Source: Henricia sp. BOLD:AAB3569 (taxonomy: Eukaryota; Echinodermata; Asteroidea; Spinulosida; Echinasteridae). From it: a DNA stretch of 64,000 nt. The position numbers and the translations under genes are program-made. The notes below the pieces were generated by a model, which was not told the DNA's origin, searched no databases, and saw nothing but the letters and a program-made list of their open reading frames with translations. The stretch lies in contig JBBELK010000368.1 of the NCBI GenBank assembly GCA_037783545.1, forward strand, positions 1,639,764 through 1,703,763, in the 5' to 3' direction. Every line of letters begins with the position of its first letter. The first letter of the stretch is position 1. Positions 25,301 through 40,300 of this stretch are shown here, in pieces.

Positions 25301-28300
25301 CATTTCTAGGCTTTTACTTACATTCGTATACATAAAAATAAGCTAGTGCGCACAAGCAAAAGCTTCTACTTGGAAGCAAAAGCACAAACTAATTTCCTTC
25401 AAGCAAAAGCTTCCCAGATTAGCAATTACTTTTTGTGGTTTTCATTAAATATAATAATAGTAGAGGGTGTGTTTTACACATTTCGGTCAATTTCAGAAAA
25501 TTTGATTGTTCCGTTTTGGTGTAATTGCAAGTTTTCTATTTTTATGCTAATGAATTTCCATATTCATGAGCAAATCCGTGATGTCATCTCAGGACAACAG
25601 AGGAAATCTCCATTGACTTGTGTACAAAAGTTGTTGTCATTTTCAGTGACTTCTTGGTGTTATGATCTGTATCAGTTTACTGAGTTTGTTTTAGTATGTC
25701 ATTTGCAACAATCCCAACAAGTTTGTTTGGGTCAGAAATGGATCAGTGGGCTACTGCTACTGTTTGAAATGTAATGTTCTTTCTTTGTTTTTCAACTGTG
25801 GGTTCCCTCCATGACTAGCAATTAAAGCGCCCTTGTCTGTCAAGAAGTAGAGAAAAGGTCACTTCTTTCTGAAATGAAAATAAATTTGAGTTTTCCCCTT
25901 TGTCTGCAACACTTTGATCTTCTGATTCGTGTATAAAAACAAATGGTTGATAATTTTAACATAAAAACAAGATTTTGCTTTTGTCACTAAGCAATTGTCT
26001 GTAGTGTTTCAAGATCCCCACATAGGATCTTGAGCTCTTGCTTATCACACAAGATTTACTGTTATTAACCCCTATAAACGTTACCTACCTTTAGAAACGG
26101 TCAGTAGAAGTAAAAAATGTACAGAAGCAGGATGAATCGCTGAGGCCCGCTTCAAACGTCGCGCTTATGCCATGCCGAATTAAATTCAACTTGATTTTTT
26201 TAATTCGACATGGCACAAGCATGACGTTTGAAGCCATTTGGCTCGGCAAAATGAGTTCGACACGGCAGAAGATTTTAGCTCGACAGGGTCTGCCGTGCTA
26301 ACTCTATTTAGTGCGGCACTAGCACGGCTTGGCTTCAAACGTCGTGCTTCTGCCGTGTCGAACTTAATACCAGTTCAAAGTTGGTCCGCAATTTTGTTCA
26401 CAACTAGGAATGCGCATGCTCGCAGCGCGTATGTGAGTAAAGAAATAACCAACAAACAAGTGCATTAAAATAATAAAATGGGGACGTACAATGGACAGAA
26501 TGGAAAACGCACGTGTACAACGTCCATGACGTGCACAATACTCATCCGCCATGTTGGATGTATTTAAGCTCGACTGGGAGTTTGCAATTAAGTTCGACGT
26601 TTGAAGCCACTGCCGTGCTAACGTTGTGCCAATGTCGTGCCAAGTTGAATTTAATTCGACACGGCATAAGCGCGACGTTTGAAGCGGGCCTTAGATGTCT
26701 GCATACAACCTTAAAAAAAACCTTCAGTTGGCGATTTCTCCCACAAAGGCACAATTTTACCGAAAAAAAAAAATCACGTGGTATTTCTTACCATTGCTAT
26801 CAACACTTTTAGTCGGGTTTTTCTCGTCAACTCGTGAAGTAAAATTTTGGGTCACTGCCATTATTATTGGGGCTTTAATCTTTTTTTTTCAAAGCTACTT
26901 TCTTCATTACTTGTGTTTTTTTCCCGCCTTATTTTTTTTAAGATATTACTCTGTTGGGACATTACAGTTTTTCCATCCCCGTCCAGAGAAACACCAAGGC
27001 ATAAAGCCAACGACATTTTGTTTGTCTTTTGTTTCTTCAGCTGTTGTAGGCCGAGGTGCCAAGCAACATGGCAGCTCATCCAGTCTCAACTCGGGAAAGA
27101 AACGTCAACCATCGGCAGGCAGCCACGATGACAGAGCATCAGTAAGTATGGTGATCTGTCACTTAGGTAGCCGTGACATTTATCTGACAATTCCTATTTT
27201 AATTTGAATTATGTGAACTTTGAAATGGGTCATTCCATGAAGTTGAGGAACACGGTTTCCGTGTTACATCCACAACCATTTTTACTTTTTTCTTTGCCCT
27301 TGATAACCCCATGAATCAATACTATTCAGAAATTCAAGCTGTTGGATGAGAGAAATTTAAAACATTCATTACTTGTAACAAAATCCTCATTGATTGAAAT
27401 TTAGATGTCAACTAAATATAATTTTGTTCAAATGGAGGTGTGACATTTGGTGCTTTTTAGCAGAATTTCCTGAATCACACAGAAATATAATCTAGAATCC
27501 TCCAAATTCAAATTAAAAAGGATTGTTTAGTTTGAGAACTGTGTGTTTATTTCATATTCAATATGAAAAAAAATTGTATTTGGAGTGAAATCAGTTGAAC
27601 TGTATTGGTTCCAAGTTACATCCACAACCACCACTTTGTTAAATAATTCAAAATGGCAGCACTTTGTCAACACTGAAGACTCCCAAATTACCCCCAAATT
27701 ACCCCCAAACAGTGTAAGCCACCACATCATGCAACATCGTTATATAAATGGTGATTCATTGCTCCCTTATTGACCATTTTGTGGAAATGAAGAAATGTCA
27801 CACTTTGTTCCTCAACTTCATGGAATGACCCAAATATGTTCCTTCTATTCTTTTTTAAATTTTCATTTTCCTGTTTTTTATTTTTCTCAGGAAACCAATT
27901 TAATAAAATCAAAAACAATGAAAGAAGAATTTTTTAATTGCCATTGACATACAGCTGTGTCTTCAACATCAAACTGATACAGTTGGGTAATTCCCAAAAT
28001 TAGGGGTCCAAAAGTGTGACATGCTTTTTAAGATTTCCAAGTGTTTTTAGTGATTGAAAGTGGTTTCCCAGTAAAAAGTAATTATTTTAATTTTAAGAAA
28101 TGCCACTTAAGTTTAATGTTTGTGTGTAGATATGGCACCAAGGTTAATGCAAACTCATTCTACAGCCAATTTTCATTGGCGTAAGTAACCCGGGACACCA
28201 AACTCCTATTCAATACAGATTATAAGCCTTTATGGTCTTTTGTTTTGAATATTTTTCAGTAATCAGAGAACAAAATATTCAAGAAAATGATGCTGCCCCC

Positions 28301-31300
28301 TATAATCACAGGCCACAGTCCATTACTGAGAATTTGTGGTCATAAGTGGTGATTTTTGAAGCAGAGAGTGTCGTACGTAACTGGGACACTAAATATTTTG
28401 GACCCCTAATTTTGGGAATTACCCAGTTCTGCTTGTCTTTTACATGTGGTGCCTCATTATGTAATTTTCGTTGCACAATAAATATTTGTAAACAATTTAA
28501 ATCCTTGTTCTATTGAGAGTATTCAGTGTTTGGCTAGATCGCCTTCAGCCTTGATGACAGCCTGCAATTTATTTGATTTGGGGGGGGGGGGTGGGGGGGG
28601 GGAGGGGGGGGCATATAGGCTACTAACTTAGCGCAGGTTTGATGTTGATAAGAAAGCTGTATAACATAGTAATTAAAATGATTCCTTCACAGTTTTTAAA
28701 TTTTATTTAAATTTTATTTAAATTTTATTTAAATTTTATTTAAATTTTATTTAAGTTTTATTTAAGTTTTATTTAAGTTTTATTTAAGTTAAATTGATGA
28801 CTGGTTCATTTGTATCCCACAGAGAGCAAGCAAGGCCTCCGGCGATCCGTTTCAGGATGCGGGTGATGAGACAGAAGTTAGGGTAAGTAAATTTATTTAA
28901 ATTTCATATCTGCTGTGGAGATCCTGTTCAAAAGATGAACTCGGGATTGCCGTTAAGTGGAAATCATTCCCAAATTTATACCATGCACAGGGGTAAATGG
29001 TGGAGATGCAACTTACCAATAAACGGGATAAAATTATATGTGAAACAGGCTAGAAACGTGCAGCAGGCATATTCCGTTGGCAATTTCCCCCACAAAGGTA
29101 CCATTTTACCGGACAAAAAAAATAATGTGGTGTTTGTTACCATTGCTGTCAACACTTTTAGTCAGATTTCAAAGTAAAATTGTTGGTAACTGCAACGATT
29201 GTATGGATGACGTCACGATTGATGCCTTGGTTCCCGACTCCCATACGCTGTGAAGTATGTTAAAATCTGTTGTGTCCTGACTCACGCCACGCCCTCTCAA
29301 GTCCGAGCGCCGAACTGCAAAAGATGGTGACTTACTTGAAGCCTACAGAGTTAGGCAACCCTTTGCAAATGTTGTCCCTTCCTTTAAAGATAGTATACAT
29401 GATTGGTAAACTGTTACAAATAGTTTTATCCCCCTTTGTGATTGAAGATATGCATGATTAAAACCAACCTGAGCAAAAACCAGCTCCGTACTTCGTCTAA
29501 CTTTTGAGAAAACCGGTCAAAAAAGGGTTTGCAGCCATTTCGCCCCAAAACCACTTCGCCCTGAACCATTTCGCCCTGAACCACGGCCTGTGCACAAAGT
29601 GGTTTTGGGGCGAAGTGGCATTTGGGCGATGTAGTGTTTGGACGAAGTAATTTGGGGCGAAATGGCACTCGGGCGAAGTGGTTTGGGGCGAAATGGCACT
29701 TGGGCGAAATGGTTTTGGGGCGAATTGAATTTTCGTCTCATGAGACGAAAACTAATGGTTTTACTCATTTCTCAAAGACTATAGCACTCCAGACAAAACT
29801 ATTTCAGGGGAAGTTTTCTACGGTCATCATGTTTATATTGTGTAAGTTAGGCGTAAATCTGTGAACATTTCTGATTTTCAAGAATACCAATGATGTATAC
29901 TACCTTTAAAGGTGCCTGACCTCTGCTTTAAATGCTCAAAAATTTCAGCTTAAAATCCCAATATTGATGGGTTATTATAGCCCTCTTTGACATAGAGCCT
30001 TTTTTCTCAATGCTTGTTGATGCTATTATTGCAAACCCACAGCCACACAAGTACGTCATTCAAGCCAAGGTCTTACGCAAGAGTTGGCCGCTGTCTGAGA
30101 GCAGTTGGGCATTTGTGCAGGTGTTGAAGGATTTGGAGAAGAATGAACTCAAAGGTAGGCCAACAAAATGATGTAATTTTAGAGTTATTGTTTATCATTG
30201 GCTGACTGAAATTACCGGCATTTTTTTCTCCAAGCAAATGAACCACCCATTCATGGTGAAAGCACGTATCGGTTTAAAATATTAAGTCATATTTTCTAAA
30301 ACTGAGATTCAATGTATCAATTACTTGTTTTCATTGAAAACACCGTATTTTTTAGGGCATTTTCAGCTACAATTTTGAAGAATCTGACAAAAGTTCTTAT
30401 CTTTTCCAGTCGATAAATTGTACACAAAGCAGAAGTCCCTAACTAAACTTGATGTTTTTCTATACAGAAACTAATCAAAAAGACTTGAAATGTAATTGTA
30501 AGAGTTCAAAAATGCCTTGGACTCCCCCCTTACGTCGTGAAACAATTTTTCTGAATATTTTCAAGACTATGCTACCAAGACATGTCTAACCGTTTGTAAA
30601 TTATTTTAAATATTCTACAATTTAGAAAATGCCACACTTTGGCTCCTGTTTTTATGGAAATACCCCTTATCACAATTTTGCTGACGAATACTCTGACCTC
30701 TTGTGCCCCTTAAATCTACACCACACAGCTAACGCAGAGTTTGTACCAACCGCGTTGTTCAAGGACCATAGAATCGGGGATGACATTGAGACAGATTTTA
30801 CTTCAGATGCGAGAGGCAAACGAGGCAAATAACTCCCAAATTGTTTATCATTCATTTGATATTCACAACCTCTGATAATTCATACTCATATCTCTTTAGA
30901 CATTCGGCAATAGTATCCTCATTTCTTGCTCTGAGATCTTCATAAATTTCTAACTCTTTCAATATGAAAGATGAATTTAGAAACACGAGAAAATTGCAGT
31001 ACCCCGACTGGGATTTGTTATGAATATATGACATCTCTGTATCACTGGCCTTTTACTAAGTGTATGCTACGGTAACTGTCGACCCTGAAACACGAATTCC
31101 TTTGAGTTTTCTCCAATGAATCTGTGCTTTCCGTTGAAAGGCCTATTGGTTTGTGCAGTGTGTGTAGCCATTCTGACGATAGCATGTGAGGCATAGCAAC
31201 AATATCTAAGGGGGCGGGGTTAATTGGGCAACCAGTTTTGGCCGAAAATGGGCGGGCTTCGGATATGCGAGTATGCAAGGTATGAATATTTAAAATCTGT

Positions 31301-34300
31301 CTTGAGCCAATCAAGAGCTTCATGAGTAGCACTTAATGATGCGAAGCTGCATTATGCATGTCATGGCGTCCTCCATGTTACGAGAACCGTGGCATGATCG
31401 ATGGACGAAAACAACAAATATTCTCGGGTTCGTAGCATTTACTGTGCTTTCCTGTTTACGTATTTGATTACTCTTCTGGGGGACAATGGTCGTAATATGA
31501 CAGCTTTCCTGAATGATTTGTGTGAGCTCTTAATACTGCCTCGGATAAACAAACTGGGGATCGCAGATCATAGCGTTTTTCAAACATAACCTGTCGTGCG
31601 TCGACCAATGAAATTTCAGCTCACGCTGGGGTGGTTTCCCTATTACTGTAATGAGTTTCGCTGGCTGAATGCAGAACCATTAAGGCGTTGGGTTTAGGAC
31701 CGTACTGATACATGTACGTGCGTGTGTGCATATTCGTAGCGCAGCGCGCTGTGAGCCCAATACGTGCAACAGATGCCATAGCTGGTAAGCGCTTTGTTTA
31801 TCTTCAGCGGGCCGTCTAGAAGACGAGCCCAATGCCTTGATCAAGGCTATCATCTTCTGTGAAACATCTTAAAGGAGCAAGAAATAAGAATTGCTATTGC
31901 TTGCGCATGCAGCATATATAGCTGTATACCACCACAACTTTACTATCAAATCAATAAACATGTACTAACTCTAAATACATGAGGGTTTTCACATTTCATT
32001 GACGCAGGGTTTAAAGCAATTGTGTACCAATTTTTTGACAAATAATTGTCCTTTCCTTTCCTGACAAATCTTTTTCAATAAATAGATTGTGTTGCCGTCT
32101 GGGGCCAATTTCATGGCGCCGTTTAGCAGCCGATTTTGTGCTGACGGAGGCTCCGGCTATATTATGGAGACTGTAACCATAAGCACTGCTAAACGTTTGC
32201 TAGCTTCAGAGGCAAAATTTGCTAAACACTAGTGATGCAACAATGCCTGTTTCCAAGCATGCGCATGCTTAAGCACACCGCAGCCATGAAATAGCCTTAA
32301 CGTTAGCACAACCTTTCTGCTACAGTAAACATGCATTTTTAGCTAACGTTTAAGCAGCGCCATGAAATTGCCCCCTTTTGTTGCCAAAATAGTTTGACGT
32401 GATCCGTCCACTATTGTTTGTTATTTTGAGCATGCACACTTTAGCTCTGAAAGAGTAACATGAAACAGTAGTGGACAGGTCACGAGGAACCATTATGTTT
32501 GCTGCCACCAAGTATCTCAAAAGCGGTGTCTGCATTGGACTTGTTTTTCGGGAGGTTTTACCGAGACGATGGTAAAATGAAAAATGGCTAAATTGTACTG
32601 CTGTCCGCATTTAGACTTTTTCGACACAGGAAAATTTTACCGAGATCGTGGGAGAGCATGCGCAGTGTCCCTTTGCAGTTTGACCTTCATCACGACGCTT
32701 CCAGAGCACTTTTACCAACTCGATGTGTCCACATTGGACTTATCGTCTCGGGAAAAGTTCCCTGGTAAATTTTCCTGGGCAGCATTTGGCCAGGAAAAGT
32801 AACTGCTGGACTCAGGAAAACTTACTGAGAGGAAAACGTCCTAGGCTGTCCGCATTGGACTTAAAATGGGAAAAGTACCCATCGTCTTGGTAAGTTATCC
32901 CAAAAAAAGTCCAATGCGGACGGGGCTAATGTCTCCCATTATTCCCAACTTCTAAGCCATAATTGCTATTTGTTTGTTTTATAATCCTAAAGTCTTAACT
33001 CCAGAGGGGAAGCTGGGTATGGTATTGTTTCCTTATTTGCATGCTTACATGAATGTAGAACAGTCCGAACATTGAATGTTTAAAGGCCCTGTAGATGATC
33101 TGTTTTTGAGCGATTCTGCGGAGAAAACCATTATAAATCAAAAGAAAGACATCAACAAACTCATCCGAAGAAATTTCAGCTTTGTCAAATGTACCACGTT
33201 TAAAAAAACCATGAAAATCCATATGCGTTTTCCTGGTCTTGGCGGGGTGTTTCTAATATTCGTTCTCAGTTGATTGGGTACTATGTGGCTTGCGTCATGC
33301 ACTCTGTGGCGCACATCATATACTGCGTGTGCCCGCGATCCATAAAAATGCATCGCGTTGGAACACGCACACGCAGTACACAGCGCCCATGCATTTTGGA
33401 CCGCGTAGATGCGAGCCAAAAATAAGTAAATCGTTTGCAAACGATCTAAATAATTTCATCTTTACGGATTATTTTCTAATAAAATTATATCATTTTGAGC
33501 GGAAACCTTTCATTTGGTAGTTGCTATTAATTCAATCTTTACTTTCAGAACTTTTCCCCTGTAAATTTAACTCGTCGATTACTTTTTGGGGTCATTGCAA
33601 ATGATACACTGGGCCTTTAAATGTCTTGCCAGTTGGGATGTCTCGCCCATTCATTCAGATCACATATACTAATGTACATGTAGTCAGTCATTTCCATCAC
33701 AGGGATATCATAACACATTTCACATAGAGTAGACTTGATACTCCGTGTAGTGGTGGTCAGTTCAAGGTAAATCTTCAAATACATTTCAGAAAAGTAGCAT
33801 GTTCAACATTTAAACTTTGTCATTAGAGCTTTTTGTATTTGTTCTCACAAGAAAAAGAGGAAAAAAAAAACTAAACTCCTCAACAAAAGTTTGAAAAGTC
33901 AAGTTTGACGGGCGATTTCTCTCTTGTTACTAAATCATTTCCCTTGAATTTGGTATCATTGGAAAGCCCTGTTATTCCTCTTTACAGTGATGTGTCATTT
34001 GTTACGATTAATCAATTGGGGGATGTGCAGTATAGCGGAATACAGGGGTGGGTGGAAAGTGAAATGTCACAAAATTCACTGCTATTGTCATGCATGCAGT
34101 GCATTCCCCTTTTGCTTGGAGGATGGGAATGTGTCAATGCACTTTTTGACAATAGCAATGCATTTCACTTTACACCCGCCCCCGTATTCAGCTGTGCTGC
34201 ACATCCCCCAATTGCTTAATCATAACAAATGACACATCATCGTAAAGAGGAATAACAGGGCTTTCCAATGATATAAAATTCAAGGAAAATTATTTTGCAA

Positions 34301-37300
34301 CAAGAGAGAAATCGTCAGTTGAACTTGACTTTCCGAACTTTTTTTGAGGAGTTTAGATATATTCTTTTGCTAGAAAAGAGACAGATAATTTAACATTTTT
34401 GTAGTGTTTAGCCAAATCATCATTTGCAACCATTCATTTAATAATAAGCTGTAAAATAACGTTCATTCTCTCTGGCATAAGTTCTTGCTGCTGAATGATT
34501 TGAATCATTCAACACCGTCCAGCTCGGTGTTCGAGTGGTTAAGATCAATTTAGTATAATGAGTTTATAAATTCGAACAATATTAATTATCAGTCTCCCCG
34601 ACGCAAGCTAAATCAATTTCTGACTTTCTTTGTTATGTAAACAAAAGATGTGATTTTGAGAAAGGTTTGGGAAAAGTTCATAAATTTGTTTTTCTTCTTC
34701 CCATTTTAGCTAACAAGGAGCGCCCCGTCTCGCCCGGTAAGGAGGGCATTAAAGGAACGACGGCCAAGGGAGAAAAGAAGGGCAAGGGAAAGGACAAAGG
34801 AAAGGACAAGGACCGAGATAAAGACCGTGATAAGGGGAACCCGTCGTCTCGACCGCCGTCGCAGCAGTTTGACTTCACTAAACCCAACTGGACACTGCGG
34901 GTTGTGCTCGACCAGACACCAACAGTAAGACAGAAAGGCACTTAAAGGCCCAGTGGATCATTTGCAATGACCCCGAAAAGTATTCGACGAGTTTACTGGG
35001 GAAAAGTTCTGAAAGTAAAGATTGAATTAATAGCAACTACCCAATGAAAGGTTTTCGCTCAAAATGATATAATTTTACCAGAAAATAATCCGTACAGATG
35101 AAATTATTTAGATCGTTTGCAAACGATTTACTTATTTTTGGTTCGCATCTACACGGTCTAAAATGCATGGGCGCTGTGTACTCCGCGTGAGTGTTCCAAC
35201 GCGATGCATTTTTATGGAGCGCGCGCAGTATATGATGTGCGCCACAGAGTGCATGACGCAAGCCACATAGTACCCGAATATTTGAAACACCCCGCCAAGA
35301 CCAGAAAAACGCATGTGGATTTTCATGGTTTTTTTAAACGTGGTACATTTGACAAAGCTGAAATTTCTTCGGATGAGTTTGTTGATGTCTTTCTTTTGAT
35401 TTATAATGGTTTTATTCGCAAAATCGCTCAAAAACAGATCATCTACAGGGCCTTTAACTACATGTAGTTCAGTTTTGTTTTCTAATTTTGTTTTGACTTT
35501 TTTTGGAGCAGGCTGACAGAATTATAAAAAAAGTCAGAACAATTTCCAGCAAGTTCACCCTTTTAGAGCTTAATTTATCATCTTAGAACAAGTTAAAGTT
35601 ATTTCATATTTTGAGAGAAGATAATGAAAATATTATATGACTGAAAAAAGGACCCATTTGACAAAAAACACCAAATTTGTTTCCTTTTTATCAGGAGGAG
35701 GTTGAGATCAGACGCGACACCGAGCGCCAAGACGAGATTCGAGCCTTGAAGCAAGCTTGGGAGGCTGCCGATCCAGGCCGAGCAGCCAAGGCACTAGCTG
35801 CTAGGGAGAAGTTCCTTAAAGAGCATCTTATTAAGGTGGAGACGGGAGAAGATGGGGAGGGTGAGGAGAGGGCGATGGAACTGGAAACTGAAGGTATATG
35901 TTCTTTGGGGTTGTTTTCATTTTATTACACTTAATATTCACTGGCAACACCCAAAAATAAATATTTAAAAAAGATTAAGATAAACTCCTCAAAAAAAGTT
36001 TGAAAAGTCAAGTTTGACTGACGATTTCTCTCTTGTTACTAAATCATTTCCCTTGAATTTGGTATCATTGTAAAGCCCTGTTATTCATCTTTACAGTGAT
36101 GTGTCATTTGTTATGATTAATCAATTGGGGGATGTGCAGTATAGCGGAATACAGGGGTGGGTGGAAAGTGAAAGTCACAAAATTCACTGCTATTGTCATG
36201 CAGTGCATTCCCCTTTTGCTTGGAGGATGGGAATGTGTCAATGCACTTTTTGACAATAGCAATGCATTTTGTGACATTTCACTTTGCACCCGCCCCCGTA
36301 TTCAGCTGTGCTGCACATCCCCCAATTGCTTAATCATAACAAATGACACATCATCGTAGAAAGGAATAACAGGGCTTTCCAAGGATATAAAATTCAAGGA
36401 AAATTATTTTGCAACAAGAGAGAAATCGTCAGTCAAACTTGACTTTCCGAACTTTTTTTGAGTAGTCTATATTTAAAAAAAAAAAATTTCAAGACAGATA
36501 CTATTTATATAAAGTAATGATAATAATAATAAAGTAAAAATCTGTCAAATTATACTGTACAGGAACAGAAACTTCAAGCTTTAATCAGTAGCGTACCGAG
36601 GGGAGAGGCATGGCACCCCCTCCCCCCAAAAAAGTGTGATATAGGTTTTTAGGCATAGTTTACATATTTTATTCCTTTTTTAGTGTATAATTTTTTTAAA
36701 CATTTTCTGTGCCCATATTAGTATTAAAACTTGGGATGATAGAAAAATCATAAGGGCCCTATTGGGATTCGATAAGGCCCAATTATTGCACCTATGCAAC
36801 ACCGAGAGAAAAAATTGGTTCATAGGGAAATCTTGAGGGAGTACACCACTGTGACTTACAGCTCAGCTGGTAGCGAGTCTCCCCTGTAAGTTAGAGGTCT
36901 CGGGTTCGAATCCCTATTGGGGCCTTTACGATTTTCTCTCGTCCCAAGTTTGGTTGTTTCATTTCAATGGTGATTAGGCACCATACCAGATATTTCCTGT
37001 AAATGGTGAATTAGTCGCTGTTGGATTTGGTTAAATAAATAAATATTGCATTCATATATTTTACTGTCTTTGCTTGTCGTTTTTCAAAAAAATATTTTTT
37101 TTCAAGAACTGACAATTTTATTTATTTATTTATTTTTACTCATAACCGCAGGTGGACCTCCTCAGACTCCAGCCTCGGAGCTTGAACATCTTCCTTCAGA
37201 GGCTGTTCTTACAAATGAACCTCCTCCCCCACCTCCACCCAAGGAGATTCTGCGAACAATGGATCTCACTCCATATATTAGGTATAGAAAGTGTGTGAAT

Positions 37301-40300
37301 CATATACTTTTGATATTTCAGTATTAAAGGCCTACAAAAAAAAAATAGTTGTGTTGCCCTGTCCCGACTGATCTGAAAATCTGGCGCCTGTTTTTTTTTT
37401 AAACAAATAGTTTTTTTTCTTTGTAAATGCGTGCCTTTCGCAACGAAATGCAAATTATTTGATTGGCTCATACCTACCACCCTTACAGGGCGCTGGGAAT
37501 GGCAAATCTCTTTGAGCTTTCATTGGCAAAATTTTATGCAACACGTTACCGTGAGGTCATCTCTTCCTCTTGTAAACAGGCATATTGATTGCTTTCCGGT
37601 GACGTCACGCCTTCCATCCACCATTTTGGGTGTCATTTTTCATGACCCACGTGGCCCGAGTGATAACCGGCAAAAAGAGCAAGAAAAGCGCATTGGTTGC
37701 ACTTACCTCTGTTGCTTGAACTTGCTTTATGTTGTTGCGCCATGGCTGTTGTATCGAGAAAGATACAAACGCATTTCTTCAGGCTAAAAATCGCAATCAA
37801 GTAAAAGCACTTTCATTTTTACAAGCCGAGTGCATGCTCAATATTTTGAACGTATCACAACGCCCGCGTGCGGCATCTTCGAATGAAAATACGCTGGTGA
37901 GTATTTTTTACGCGTGTTCATGTGCGTCTATTGGCGCGCATGTATGTGCGTGACTATTGACCACCACACATTCCCGGATGTTCTACGTCATCGAAAGCAA
38001 TCAATAAAGCAAATTTTTCCAGCAGGCTAGACAGATTTACGTACACAACACAAATTATAATTTTTACAATTTGGATATATTATCATTATTGCTAGTATTT
38101 TGCTATTTTGCAAGTGAACCACACTGCCCTGCGTGGGGCCCGTGTGATATATTTCCTTCACGAGAATCTGTGAAACGCATTTTGCAGTTCCCAGCACCCT
38201 GTATTAAAGGCGCTAGGTACGAGTGAAATGATTTTACGGTTTGGGCACTATTAAACTGGTTCCCAGAGCTCATATTCCACACACGTACAAAAATATTCCT
38301 GTCCGTATGTTTGTGTGTGGAAAATGTGGACTGGGAACCAGTCTGCCCATTGTGCTGCTTAATGTGCGCATGTGAAGAGATGGACAGCGTGACGGTGATG
38401 CTGGAAACTAAACAGCTTTTCAGTTGCGTGGCAAATATAATTTTAATAAATTGGCGATTTTGCTGATTTGTTCAGGAAGTACAAGAGAACTCACGTTTTT
38501 ATTTGAATGTTTCCGTTACTTTTTCTTCATAAAAATTGGTTCCGCGAAAGCCAACCTGTTACCGTGTTTGGTGAACTTGGGGTTCCTTTCATGACATTCA
38601 ATAATGTGTAGAACATATTGGACAATGAAGTGCCGCATACTGTGCAAAATGTCCCTCACCAGAATGCATTCAATATTAAAAAGGCCCGACCGACCAACCC
38701 TCCTGATTTTTGTTTGGGGGTGAGGGAAACAAAAATTGTTAAAGGCCTAATGTGTATCACGGCCGAGTGGTCTGGCAAATTGAACTCGAGACCTTGGTTA
38801 GCTCTTCAGGTTGTCAGTTTGAATCCACAGTTGCCTGTGCTTCTCTCTACCCAGGAGGATGTTGGATTAGTCTCTGTATGCTCCCTAGAGAGCTGAGAAA
38901 GATTAAAGGGACACACCGGCTTTGTTGGGCTGATTTGGGCTCGAAATAGACCCATACATTATTCTGAAGCGCTTTCCAGAGTAAATTAGATATATCCTGA
39001 AAGGACGCCGTCAAATTTGGCCGTTTTTTAGCATTTTTCAAAGATTCAAGGTCACGTGACTTTTCGGAACCAGATTCTGGTTCCGAAAAGTCACGTGAGT
39101 TAGTTGTATTTCCAGCCGAAGAAACCATCGCGAAGTGCAAGTTGCTTTTGTCATTCGCGGTTGGTTTCTCTTCTTGTTGAAAAATAATGTCCTTCGAACA
39201 CTATGTACATACCGTATTTTCCAATTTGTACACAAATCTGCCAACAGATTTCATAAGAAGGTGTTGATACGGATGAGAGAATCTCTCAGATTTTCGTGTC
39301 TTTGCTTCGCATTCGCGGCGATAAATAATATCCGAAGAAAAAAACAGCATAGGCCTATTGAGGGCGCTAAAGACACCAAAACGTTGCGTTCGATGTGCTT
39401 CCTCGAGTCAGCGCTGACCTGAGGGATCATGCAAGGTGTGATGAGTCGGGGAAAACAAGGAATCGATGTTAAACACGTGTCGACCCAAATCGAACGTCAC
39501 CTTTATTTACAAACACATGATACATAATACATCACGACGGCTGGTAAAGCATATAGCCCAACATTTGTCTCTTTTGATAATTTTAAACATTTCTAGTTAA
39601 TTACGTGACATTTTTATAATTGTTTTTCACAACGACCATCAAAATATTATTGTCAAGGATGCTGGATTGCTACATTATGTAAACAGTAAGCCGGTGTGTC
39701 CTTTCAGGGAATGATATTGTTGGGTAATATAGACCCGTGAACAGGGCTTCGGATATCCTCAGCCCTGGAGCCGTTTCTACCCAAAATCTGTGGCAAACTC
39801 GCGCAAATGAAATTTGTCCCTTGGCTCTGATATCTGCTCAATAGGTGCACTCACCCCAATGTTAAAATATTCTGAAGAGTACGCATCGATCCGATGTCTA
39901 GTTTCGGTGAAATCGTGCGTAAACTTGAGACCCTCCGTGCGATAAAATACAGCTCCCGTTTGAGGGTCTCAAGTTTGCCCACGATTTCACCGAAACTAGA
40001 CATCGGATCGATGCGTACTCTTCGGAATAGTTGAACATTGGGGTGAGTGCACCTATTGAGCAAAAATCACAGCCAAGGGACAAATTTCATTTGCGTGAGT
40101 TTGCCACAGATTTTGGGTAGAAACGGCTCCAGGGCTGAGGATTTCCGAAGCCCTGTTTACGGGTCTAGGGGTAATAGTGTCACAAAAAGGCTCAGGCTCT
40201 TGTATTTGCTTCTACTTCTTCCATCAGACCAACTGCTTTCAGTGGGGAACCGTGTCTTAAAGACACCGCTGTCGTTGAGCAGCAGACCCACTCTAAGCAA

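Noticed and set aside
26695-27207. 170-codon plus-strand open frame
   Set aside because: Only 27041-27141 is exon; the rest is an F2 repeat fragment and intron that happens to be open upstream of the acceptor.
34500-34570. tRNA-like start (GTGTTCGAGTGGTTAAG)
   Set aside because: A-box-like word only; no matching B box or stems.
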